From Gorsachius magnificus (lineage: Eukaryota > Chordata > Aves > Pelecaniformes > Ardeidae), in NCBI GenBank assembly GCA_034008185.1, contig CM067082.1:11392984-11456983 (forward strand): a stretch of 64,000 nt of DNA, in the 5' to 3' direction. Shown here one piece after another: positions 23,511 to 35,070 of the stretch (position 1 is the stretch's first letter; each line of letters begins with the position of its first letter). The notes beneath the pieces are model-generated. The model saw only the letters and a list, made by a program, of their open reading frames with translations, was not told the origin of the DNA and made no database searches. The position numbers and the translations under genes were made by a program.

Positions 23511-26500
23511 AGTAAGAGAAAGAGGATGACTTGCAACAGGGAGAACAAGTTTGGCACTTCCCTTACAGGTCAATGAGAAAAGGATATGTGGATCGATGGT
23601 GTGAGTATGTTAATGCAAATCTGCAATAATATAGATCCTGCTAAGTTTCTTGCTCACCAGTCTGAAGGAATAGATGATCTGATCAGATAAGTTGGCCTCA
23701 GCACCAGCACCTCAGTTAAAGACTGACCTGGCTTGCAAAGTCACCGATATGAAAAATAATTGGGGATAACAGTGTCCTATGTGTATCTGAACATTTCTGA
23801 CCCAGCTTTCTCCATTTTTGTATGGAGAAGTGCTCCCAGTGACATAAGCATAAATCATCACTGTGTAGAGATTGCAATGCAACTAAACAAGGACGGGGGC
23901 TCATCCCTCTTGTGTTGATGACCTTTTGGCCTTAATCGCTTTGTGTAATATTTCCTTCCTTTTTCAGTATCTCCTAAGTGAGAAGCAGGCATCAGGCACA
24001 GCAGGGTCCGGCTGCTCAGCACTCAGAAGGGACCCAGGGGACACTGCAGCGGGTGGCCTCGACTCCCCAGACAGTCTGAGACAGGCTGGTGGGTATGGGA
24101 GAAGGAACAAGACACCTGGGACAGACAGACAAGTCTCCCTGACCTACACTGTCTGATGGCCCCAGCAAGGTGATACAGAACAGTCAGTGGGTGAGTCAAA
24201 GAGGAGAAAACAATACTTTAGAGGCAGGGATGCTAATCAGACTTTCTGCTCTGCGAGGGTGGCTCTGAAAGCCAGTGCTAAGGCTGCCAAGAGGCTGAAT
24301 CCCAGAAACACCACCCAAGTGCCCATTGTTAATCCCCACTGTCTGAGCTGCCATGCCCATTGGAAGTCTCACAGAGGTCAAAAACTTGGCTGAGAAGCAG
24401 GAAAATCCCAGAGCACCCACTTGACCGGCTTATCCTGCAAGCCTGATGCACACATATGCTGCGGGGATGGGCATCTTGGAAATGTTTGCTGATACCACCC
24501 AACACATTCATTTGGGATGCAAGAGACACACACTCAGACTAATGCACTAGCTGGGAGAAACACAGCTCTGCCAGGTGTACAGGAGCCTCCGTCCTGGGAC
24601 AGAGACACAAAGCCACACCTGTAGTCTCCCACTGGGCAGGATAAATTGCAGTTTTGGATCATAGCCCTTTTGGGCATCAGTACAAGCTAGCAGATCCAAC
24701 CCTGGAGTGTTTCCCCTTGAGGTTATAAAACACAGAGGAGTTGGTTTTTATTCTACAGACTGTTTTGTGGCACCAGCACTGGTGCTTTTTTTAAGCAAAT
24801 AATTTAAAATGTGATTTTACGGGGTGATTCACACCAGGCTTTTCAGAGACTTTGTGCCAATATGTCTTAAGTAAGAAATTGTAGGCACCAAGATCTACAG
24901 GCTGAATTTTGCAGAAGCAAAGGGAAAAAAAAGAATCAAGACTATCATTTAAACTCCAGGGAAATTAATCCGAGGTCCATAGATTTCCCACTCTCCACTG
25001 CTTCTTGCGAACAAGACAAATATGCCTGAGCAGTTAACATCTCACTACTTGAATAAGTGAAATTGCCCCTTATACGCCTAAAGCTTCCACTAAGAGAGAG
25101 TGAAAGTGAAAAAAAGAACATTTAAAACTACTGCTGGACACAAATACTAAGACTTATTTGGCTCAGGATTTTCAGTCAATCCATGAAATCAACAGAGATG
25201 CACTTGTAAGTTCCTATTTAGCCATACACCCTGAATCTTAAGATATTCAAAGTTTGGTTCAGACCATTCCCAGTAAAGGTGTTATCAAAACTAAAAAAGT
25301 CTTACGATGCTGGTAAATTTATTACTCAGAGAGTCTACTTGTCTGGTTTCTTGTCAGCCTACAGAGGTTTTTTGTTGGGTTTTTTTTGACAGCATAGTAA
25401 CATTTTCTTTCTTCAGTGCTTCATTAGCTTGTCTTACTCATGCGATTTTCCCCATTTTATTTCATGTAAATCAAATTACTCATCAGCACTGTAATGTCAT
25501 CAGTGTACAAAGAGCCTTCTATAAAAAAAAAAAAAATCACATAGTAAAAACCCCCAAACTGATGCTTATGCAGGTAGTATAATTTGTTGGAGAAGAGTTC
25601 ATAAGTGGTGCATAAAGTTAAATGCTCTTACGAGGCTAGAAGGACTTGGGAAGAATTTTAACAGGATTAGATACTCCAGCGTGTGGCTGAGGTAAGGTGG
25701 TCAGGAAATATTTTCCAAACCAGGGGATTTTTGCCTTACTACATCTTTTTTTTCTTTCTTTTGGCAAGTGTGGCTAGTGGTACTCACGCTTCAGTGCCTT
25801 AGTTGATCTGCTAAGTATTCCCCTCCTGAAAGGATGTGCCATAAGCAGAATGGTCTGCTTATTCACCAGAAAGGGCAGGTGAACTGCAAGCAGTTTACAA
25901 CTTTGCATGTGAGTATTTTCTCACCCCCTGCAAGAGCAAAAATGACAGGAAAAGCAAGCAGTGGGGTCGCTGGTGCAGACTTGAATTTGACTGCGCAAGC
26001 AAGGTTTCAGTGAGAGGTTTGCACTCACAGCCCTCAGCAATGAGCCTGCACAGATCAGGTGAAAAGGAGGGCAAATGCCCAGAAGCAGGGTGCTTGGACA
26101 GGACTTGGGGTGCCCTGTCAGAGACCCCTCTCATGGCCTGGGTATCTCCCCACGTCTCCCCACCGAGGACAAGCTCCTCTTTGCACTTTTAGGGTGCACG
26201 GCAGAGAGGTGGAAAGCAGAAGGAGGGAGTTGTGGGGACCAGTGCATTAACCACCCTTGTGAATCACAGTTACAGGGTCTGAAAAAAGCAGGCGACTGAT
26301 ATTCGGATGCGCGGATATATCTGCATATGCACATAATTGATTATTTTTAAATGTCTCATTTTACCACTGCTTTTTATCCTAACATTCAAATACCAAACAC
26401 AAACCACTGCAATAGACAACATTAAAGCAGGAAGAAAGCAAATGGCTGAATGCTGAGCAAGCAGACAAGAGAGAACAGTGTAAATCATACCTAGCAAACC

Positions 26501-29500
26501 CTCGGGGGTCTTTCCCAAGGATGATCAATACCAGGTTAATCTTCTGAGCAGAAGGAATTTCTTCTAGGACAGACAGGCAGCATCAGCTAAGGTCTGTCTA
26601 TAATAGAGAGGGTACATAGGAAAAGGTTTCCAAATGTCACTATATAGCCAGCAAAACTGACTGGTAGGACTGTCTCATAAATACTGAAAGTGATGAGAGG
26701 GGTCTTAAAATGTGCAGGCTAACCCAGGGAGCAAGTGTTGAAGTGGTATCAGTATGAGGAGACACAAGAAGGAACATCTGTGAGAAATTGAGAAAAAAAA
26801 ACCATAGACAATAAGGCTGGCCAAAATCTCAGGAAGAAACTTGGTCCCAATTTCATTAAAAAGAAGCTTTCACCTGCAACTGATGCCCTTGCTCGCAAAA
26901 GCCTTTTGGTTTTAACAGAGAAAGCAAGCTGGACTTGGAAAAGATGACTGCAGGGAGAGCTCTAATTAGCTGGTGGGGACCCTGGGGAGTAGATCTGTGT
27001 ATAGTTCTGAAGCTTAATGTCTCTTGCTAGATTTTCTGTCAGTCCGAAGTGAGGTAGGATGCTTAGCCAGAAGCATTTCTTTCCTCACAGTATCACCGCT
27101 TTCAGCCCTGTCTGAAGCTGGGAAGTGTAGCGGTTTGTGAGAGTTAAAAAAATTTATCTTCCAGTTTTTCATCGCAGAGCTCAGTTTTCCCTCTCATTCT
27201 GGATTGCGTTTCCAACAATTTAGCCAGGAATGAAAACAGCTGTGGACAGCATGCTAGCTGGGGCTAGCGTGCCTTCAACACGGTTCATGCTCCAGCCTCC
27301 ACTCCCAAGAACTTCACCAGATTGAAGGAAAAAAAAATTATGGGAGAGTCCAACATCTTCTACCCCTGTTCTTGCCTCTGATTTGTCCTTGAAATGCGCA
27401 CACGAGCATAACAGTAATCCAGAGCCAAGCACCTGACACATCTCTAATTAGCATTGTTCTTGCAGTTTTACATTGGAATTTTCCCCTGTGAAATCCTTCC
27501 TTTTGAGTCAGAACGCTCGCTGCATCTTAAAGCTGTTTCTGCTGCATTTGTTCAAGATTATTTCCTTCTACCTGATCACATCTAAACACCTTGTAAATGG
27601 ATGGAAGTAGCTATTTTTTCAGTCTAGAGGAAATCCTCCAATAACCAGGAATTTCCTGCAAAATGCTGCCCTTCATTCCTCTTATTCGTTCGTTTACATG
27701 ATTGCAGCTGACTGGGGTGGAAATTTGCAGAAGTTAAATGCTGAGCAAAGCTGTGTCCTTGCACTAACCTCATTTTCACGAGAGAAATTTTTCTGAACTT
27801 TTAGCAGACCTACTTCATGATTTCATGTTGTCCTTTCAGCTCTTCTTACCCAAACAGGTCAAAACCTCCTCTTGTAAGAACCTGATCCTGCATCAATATC
27901 AGTTCCTGGGAATTGTAGCCACCCCAGAAGCCCCATTTTTTAGTGCAAATGGGACTTACCAGAGCTGTTGTTTCCAACAGCTTGGTGAATTACTAGTACC
28001 TTACAAGGAGGAGGCATAGATTACCCCCGTGAAAAAAAGTTTTTTGGAGGTCTGGCAGCTCCAAGGTCTTCACACACAGGGAGCCCTGGAGAAAGCACTA
28101 CGGGACAGGTAGGTTCAGGTACTCTTGCTAGCTGTCAGCCTCACCACCAGGCTGAGAAGAAAGTGGGGATGTAGGGATGAAGACATGGCCAATTTGCTCA
28201 AGAGAGTCTTGGCTGTGGAAAGGTCAGGAGCTGCCCATACTGATACACTGCTGCCAGGCCCTGCTCCACTCCTGGAACAGAGGAAGAAAGTCCATTTATA
28301 TCTATCCACCCCCAATTAAAGGGGTTTTTTCCCCGAACAACATGTATCTGTCCACAAATAGGGGGCATGGAGAGCATGAGCGCTCTTGTTGAGCAATGCA
28401 TTAAGGGCTGAGAAAGAGCAATTGTATTAGGGCTGCAAAAGCCTCATTTGGGCCTCGCTGGTGAGTGATGCTCAAAATCTGGTTTAGAGGTAGGACAGCA
28501 GGAACTTGCAGGGCAGGCTGCCTTCCTGCATCACATAGGTTGGTGGTTGGCCTGTAATCCTGGGAAAGTTGGGGTCCTACAGGGACTATGGAGTCGATAA
28601 AAGAAACCAAAGGAAAACAAGCCCATTTCCTCTAGGATGTCACTTCCTACACCTCTTGACAAAATCAGAGGAATCATCATGTGGAAATGGACTGAAACCC
28701 GCAGAGACACGCTGCAGCACAAGATGTAGGGCAGGGAATTTTTTGCATTTTCTGTGCATGCTCCACTGAGGGGACACAGTATTTACACCGTATCTGACGG
28801 AGTCTCAATTAGAGTTTCACTCTTGCCTTCCACTTGTGATGTCTTTCCACCCCCCCCTTGACATCACCTCCAGCTGTGTCTGCTGCACTTCCCTTGCCAC
28901 AGTGCGCTGCACCGGTTGCACAGATAACAACCAGACAAAGGTAGCCAGAGGCCAAAGGCAGCATCACTTTCTGAATACAGATGACACAGCTGAAGTCACA
29001 GGGTGAAGTTTACACAGGTAATCCTCCTGCATCAGGAAAAGCAGGCACTTGCACCGGCCTGAAGAAGCTCAGGAGGCTGCATGAGGACTCTGAAGCTTGT
29101 GTTAATTTGGCTTTGTGCAAGAGTGACTAATGAAGCTCATGGAAAGTAGGTAATGCAGGGTTATTTGCACAAGGGCCCACAGTCCCTTCTTGCCAGAGGA
29201 GAGCCGTCTGCTTCCTTCTGCCTCCCCATGTTCTTCTGGGTTGCATAGCTATGAGCAGGGATAAGATCCGAGAGAACATCGTAGGCCAAATTCTCAGCTG
29301 TGCTTTTGCAACTGCTGTGGGGCAACCTTTGTTGAGATTTCCCAGTGGCAGGAGGACATCCAGTATTGCACCATCCCAAATAATCCCTAGCTCCAGGAAT
29401 GCACTGGGAATGTACCCTGAACAAGCCCATACCCTGCTGCTGCAACAGCTCCATGAGGGTCACTGAACTGAGGTTGCTCTGATTTGTTGCAGTGAGTTAA

Positions 29501-30880
29501 ATTATCCATCTGGTGCAGGGTTCTGGAAAACACAGGTGTAAGCCTTACTAAGATATTCATTCTTCATGAGTATTGGCCAAAGTGAGGTATCTGAATCCTA
29601 AAGTCCTATCGCCATTTTAAAGAATATTTCCAACTCCCTTTGAATTCACTACAGGAATAAGTTTTGAAGATAAAGATGCTGAGGTTTGCTCCCCTTTTTG
29701 TTGGAGGTCTGCAGATTGTGACTGTGGAGGGCAGGAAAGCTCCCCTCTCCCTCAAAGAGCTGGGAAACCAGAGGTGCTCTTCCTCCCAACCTCTCTTAGC
29801 CCCATGCCCTGCTGTCAAATTTCTCAGCGTTGCACCTCCAGCAGAGCTATGCCCTCAGGTTTGCCCTCACGGGCAACAGCTTCATACTTACCCTCCCAAG
29901 ATGGTTTCTCCAACAAATTCAGGCTCCCCATAATGACTCAATGAGACGTACTGGTGAGGTTCAGGAAAGAGGACACACTCCTTTCTCTGCTCAGCTTCGG
30001 TGGCCTCTGCAGCAGCCTGGGCAGAAACTGCTCCCCCAAGGCAAGGGAGACACAACTCCCCCAGACCACAGAATTCCCATACTACCCCAAATATATGTCA
30101 GATGCAAGCTATTTCATGCCTCCTGTAAGTTCTTCTATAAAGTCTGAAGTAATAACAGAATAGTAATTTCATTATTCCACAAGCACTGGCACTGGCAAGA
30201 GGCGTAAGCGTTTCTCTACCCAAGTCCAGTGCAGCTGTAAACAGAATTAAATGCACCTGGAACTGGAAACATCCCAGGGGCCTACAGGACTACATCTCTG
30301 GCTGTTTGTTTCAGCAGGCGGTACAATCAGAAATGCTGCAACGCGTGGTTTAGTTGCTCTAAGTATCAAAGCAGAGCTTTGACACCAGAGGTACAGGTCA
30401 TTTTCCCGACAGTCTCCTGTGCCCTGTGTGAATCTACGGCCATTCTAAAACCAGAGATCTTCAGGCTTTGTGAAGACTTGATGATTAAATTGCCATCTGT
30501 GACACAGAAATTAAAAATAGATAAGAATTATTAGATCAGCCTGTACATTCCCTTTCTTCCCTACCACACATCGTACAGTGGTCTTCTCAGCTGATTTTTA
30601 AAGGACAAATAAAACATGGATCTGTCGATTTGTAGATGGCTCTGGGATTTTCACTGTATTTGTCACCTTTGTGCCAAGTCCAATCCTTCCCCTACTTACC
30701 CCTACTAAATATGTGGGTAAGATACCCCATTTTAATACTTCCACCTTTAGCACGGGCCCCTCTGATAGATTAAAAGACTGATGAAGTGGCTGTGGACGGA
30801 AATAACTTCAGCATCCACATAGTCCACAACACTCAGCTCTGATATGAATTTTAATCATACACATAATTCAGTTTCCTTGA
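23511..30880. other. long unique non-coding stretch
   Basis: No gene or clear transposon is seen in 7.4 kb. GC-richer patches at about 23980-24620, 26000-26270 and 28110-29470 are open in several frames on both strands without domains. A 14-base A run lies at 25523-25536 and a short C run near 28847. I saw no CR1 tail, SINE head or tandem array here. Confidence 0.5.
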
Positions 30881-30884
30881 CTCA

Positions 30885-31080
30885 TATAACACATTTCTGG
30901 CATCACAAGTCTCAGAACAGCATGATGCTTGCTAGGCTCAGGCTCACCTTTGCCGGGCAGAGATGGCCTGTCAAGTCTATAAACTCTGCCGAAGTGGCCG
31001 CCGAGTCACAAGGTCATTAGTAAGAGATTGCCAGCACGCCACACAGTGAGTCATATTTAATAGCCCATCTGCTGTCACAC
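30885..31080. promoter_or_regulatory. possible conserved non-coding element
   Basis: This block has denser CpG than its surroundings ('ttgccgggcagag', 'ctgccgaagtggccgccgag') beside an AAGGTCA nuclear-receptor half-site (31009-31015) and a TGAGTCA AP-1/MAF-type motif (31046-31052), with 'tatttaatag' following. It is unlike any transposon in the window and has no open frame of note. The regulatory role is an inference from motif mix alone. Confidence 0.22.
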
Positions 31081-32044
31081 TTCATAAAATATTTTCCTAT
31101 TATTTCTCCTTCCTGTTCTATTCCTAAGGAGCAAAGCAATCCTCAGTGGATCTGTAACTGCCAGAACCCATTTTTGCAAATAAAAGAGCAGAAACATAGT
31201 TGTTGCCTTTCCCACTACCCCCAAATGCCTGATACCTCTTATCATTCTTGCTGACATTTTAACAATGCTGGCTGCTGCTAGGGATCAGCATTAGGATTCC
31301 TAGTCACAAGCCGGGGCCTTATTTTACTAGGCACTATAAAGACATAGCACAAAAGCTGCACCCCAAATGGCTGCAGACTAAATGCGTTCACGGGGCAATT
31401 CCCTTCTTGCTCGGTACAGATTCCCCGTTGGGACCAGCCTCCCATTTCTCGCCGCTGACTTTAACTGGCCTTTATGGGGACCTGCTCTTTCCGAATACCT
31501 AATTCCTTATTCTTCTCCTCTATTTGCATAACCAAAACTAACGTAAAGTAATGACATTTCAGTAGCTGGGTTATTTTATGGTTGCCTCTGCCTTCTTTTT
31601 TTTTTTAATGAAATAAACTGGCCTGCATTTCTAAAGTCATATAAGCAGCAACATCCTTTAAAGAAATTCTGTCTTCACCCTGATGTTTTAGGAAATTTAG
31701 TTGCTCCATTTTGTTGTCTGTTGGGGTTTTTTTCCTAGAGGATTTGAAGGGGGCAGGCAGAAGAGGTTATTATGAATGAACTGATCACTTTCTGAACTCA
31801 TTAAAGATGCCAGAAATTATTAATAATTAATAGCAACAGGGGCACATTCCCCTCCTCCCCAAGAAGCCAAGAATGCTCTTTAATAGCTGTATAGTGATCC
31901 TTTGAAAATAGACAATGAATCTGCTCCTTGGGGGTAACACTAAATGATCTGGATTGATGCTTTCTATTCCTCTTCCATTGCAGTTTGCATTTAACAAGAA
32001 CTTTAAAGAGAAAGGATTTGCTTTCTAGTCAGTTAATATTATGC
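31081..32044. other. unique non-coding sequence
   Basis: A short family A-like scrap may lie at about 31322-31350 ('actaggcactataaagacatagc'). A perfect 14-base AT palindrome (AATTATTAATAATT) is at 31815-31828. A T run is at about 31596-31607. No gene is seen. Confidence 0.5.
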
Positions 32045-32567
32045 TTACTTCACCTCTGCAAATGCCTCGAAGTCTAAGTGGCAGATGTCACATGGAACAT
32101 CGTCTCTGGAAACCTTTTTGCTCGCTTGAGTTCCGCGATGAAGCTTCATTGCAAATGCCAACAGCTTTCCGTTGAAGAAATCTTCAGAGACATCAGCTCC
32201 TGAAACCAAGGAGTTGCCGCAAACAAGACACCCTTCCCCCGCCATGGAGGAGAAAGGTGAGGCAGAAAGAGAGGACTTGCAAGAAACTGCGGGAGCCTCA
32301 AAGCCAGAGGATGAGAAGAAAACGGGGGTGACCAGATTCATGACATGGATGGCTTGGATGTCCTCCCAATGGTTGGGCAACACCGATCCTGGTCGCAATG
32401 GTCATGTAGTCCACACCTCCTCCTTCCACTCTGGACCGAATCAGTTCCTCATGGCAGGCTGCTGGAAGAAAGGCGTTCAATTTTTTTTCACCAGTGGGTG
32501 ATACAGCCACAACAAAGGAGGAATCTGAAGTGCAGGATGAAGCAATCTCACTCTGAATGCATGAGAC
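32045..32567 (-). pseudogene. unidentified candidate coding exon or eroded coding remnant
   Basis: Two overlapping minus-strand frames together stay open for about 170 codons with one frame change. The first (32567 to 32301) reads SFVVAVSPTGEKKLNAFLP and CHEELIRSRVEGGGVDYMT. The second (32401 to 32045) reads LPNHWEDIQAIHVMNLVTPV, then CLVCGNSLVSGADVSEDFF (CxxC at 32219-32230), KLLAFAMKLHRGTQASKKV and CDICHLDFEAFAEVK (CxxC at 32081-32092). Two CxxC pairs could hint at a zinc-binding fold. A single base gained or lost between about 32300 and 32400 would account for the frame change. Possible splice signals flank it: 'gcacttcag' ending at 32525 as acceptor and GAG/GTGAAG near 32050 as donor. CpG is locally more frequent than around it. 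I recognise no family. A plus-strand frame (32172-32501) is also open, so chance is a real alternative. Confidence 0.3.
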
Positions 32568-34960
32568 TCAGAAGGTCGACTTATACTTTCATTGCAACAA
32601 ATATTGCTTGTTTCGATCTTATACAACTTAGATGTTTACCCACAGGCAAAGGGCTGAAGTTTTCCGGTCACAAAAATAAAAGTAAAACAACTGAGAGAAG
32701 AAAACAAGAGGAAAAATTAGCTAATGATCAGTGTACTTTTACAGGAAGTCAGAGTTTTGTGTGAGGATTAGTTTGTGTTTATGTCAGATGGAGAATTTAG
32801 ATTGCAGGTTAATAACACTAGTGAAATTTAACAGATTTTTAATTTAATATAGATAGAGGGTGTTCATCCTTCCAGTTCCAGTTCCAGTAACAGAGGATGT
32901 GCTTATACAAAAATTTAAGGATAGTAACAGAACATAGTAGCCTATGACTGGGGCAATCAGGTCTTGCATGTATAAGCCAGTTCAACTGTCCTTTGCATCT
33001 TGTACTGCATTTTACAACTTTAAAAAATTAACACTTAAATTAGAGTTGCCTTTCCTTATTCCTGTGCAAAACAAAAGCAAAACCAAGACATTACAACCAT
33101 ACAGAGGAGGGGAAAAAAAGAAAAAAAAAACCCACCACATTAAAAAAAAATATTTAAAGACAAAATAGAATTTGGTGGATTTTTTTGCCAGGAAACATTA
33201 TGGTTTAACCTGTAAATAAAGATGAAGAAGAAGCTGATTTGCTTTAACTGAAAATAAGAAGACTTGTTCTTTCAGTATGTCCAACTAAAATACAGATTAA
33301 TTTCTTGTAGCTGATGAAAAATGGGTCACTCTTTTTTTTATTTTATTTATTTTATTTTTAAGAGATAGACTACTGCAGTTGCCTGCATGTGTCTGTCAAA
33401 AGATGCATTACCAGTCCTAACAGCAATTTTACCCTACTGCATAAACTCGGTAAGAGGAAGGAAATGCTCATCCAGAGAAGTAACAGCAATAAAAGATGGA
33501 GATTCTGCCCTGGGTTCACAGCATGGAGAAATAAATACAGCTTGTTCCAAAAATATGGGGTGAAGGCTGTTTTAATCCTCCATGCCAAGGCAAATTATGC
33601 TTGGAAATTGGGCTGATGCTCAATTTTGCAGGAGCAGGGTAGACCCATGCTGGGACAAACGAGAGGGAGAAGCACTCAGCAACGTGAGGTATCCATGCTC
33701 AGGACTGCAGGGAGCAGATGAGGGAAAGGTCTCAGGTCACTACTTTGCAGGTGGTCCTGAAGTCCAGGAGAAGGTTGAAATTAGCAGCAAACCCGCCACA
33801 TTGTATGAAGCGGAGGATATGAGTCCTGCGGCAGCTCTGTGGGAAATGTGTTTCCCAAACCACTTCCACTTTTGCAATTTCTCCCATTTCACATCAGGAC
33901 AAGTCTGTGACCTCTAGGAGATTTTCACAGACCTCTGAGAGCCACCCATCTCAGAAGTGTTAACAATCTGGTGGGAAGGGTCTCCATGCTGGACAAAGAT
34001 GACCAAAGTTCAAGTTCCTTGTTGATCTCGATCAGGGGTAGGATCTCAAGCAAGTGCCATAGCAAGTTCCAAGCAAGTCCCATAAATACCAATCTGTCTT
34101 GTCCTGGCCAAGGTAAGATTAGTTAGTTAAAGAATAGGATCTCAAGCCTAGACTTTCTGTGAAAAGCACAGGAGATTGAAACCTTGGGGAGCTAGTAGGA
34201 AAATTAGTGCAGCTAGGAGAGATTTTATTCTGGGGAGACTTTCTTTTACGGATTGATGGAACAAATTGCGTTTATACAGCCCACATGAGATTCAGGGGGG
34301 AAAAAAAGTTCTCTGCGAGCGAAAAAGGCCTCAAATTGACTGGGAGAAAAGAAAGACAACTACTTCTGTAGTAGGCAGCCCCAGGAAAATGGAAAGAAAG
34401 GAAAAGAATATGAGCTATACACTGGAAAACTCCAGAGAGTAAAGGGAAATAACATGAAAAGAAACCAAAAAGAGCGAGAATATGAAGCTTTAAAATTAAT
34501 GGAAAAAGTAAAATTATGAACAAGGTCTCCAAATGCAAACAGGCAGAGGTGGTGACTTAAGGGGAAGTTCAGAGGGTTTCATCTGTAAACAAATGTAAGA
34601 GATTTCAGAAAGCAAATAAGGAACTAATAGTAGCAGCAGGAGATACACAGAAAGGAGTGTTTCAACATCACGGGCATAACCAAATCGGAGCGAGGAAGTG
34701 AAAGTCCGAGCGGATGGGTGATCAGGGAGGGGAGCGATGTGGCAGCTAATGACACACAAGCTTTGAGATTTTAGCCTGGCAAAACCGAGATATGGGGCCT
34801 TGCAGAAACTTTTGAGTTCATCTGTATGTCAGACCTGCACCGCAGTGAGCATCACCTTTATTGTTACCAAAAACCTGCCCCAAGGCTCTCAGGCACTGTG
34901 TCCACATGCCCTGCCTGGGAAAATTATTATCAACTTACAGGAATAAGTTACCATTGAAAA
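32568..34960. other. unique non-coding sequence with A/T-rich low complexity
   Basis: A triple 'agttcc' tandem lies at about 32873-32889. A-rich tracts occur at 33113-33152 and a T/TTTTA-rich tract at 33332-33362. A purine-rich block spans about 34290-34520. No second candidate exon matching the one at 32 kb was found on the minus strand. Confidence 0.5.
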
Positions 34961-35070
34961 GGGAGTTGGAAGTAGTCTTGTGAGGTCTCCTAGTTCATTG
35001 TCCTGCTCAAGACAGAATTATCTGTGCCTTGTTCACTCCTGACATGTTTGTCTGGTCCATACAAGTCTCC
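34961..35070 (-). mobile_element. old CR1 LINE 3' UTR scrap
   Basis: On the plus strand: 'gggagttggaagtagtcttg', 'gaggtctcctagttcattg', 'cctgctcaagacagaattat', 'cactcctgacatgtttgtct'. This is the antisense order of older CR1 3' ends ('ttggaaggacctcgagaggtcatctagtcca ... cctgctca... caggattaac ... ccctgacaggtgtttgtct'). The tail and coding part are not recognisable. Confidence 0.6.
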
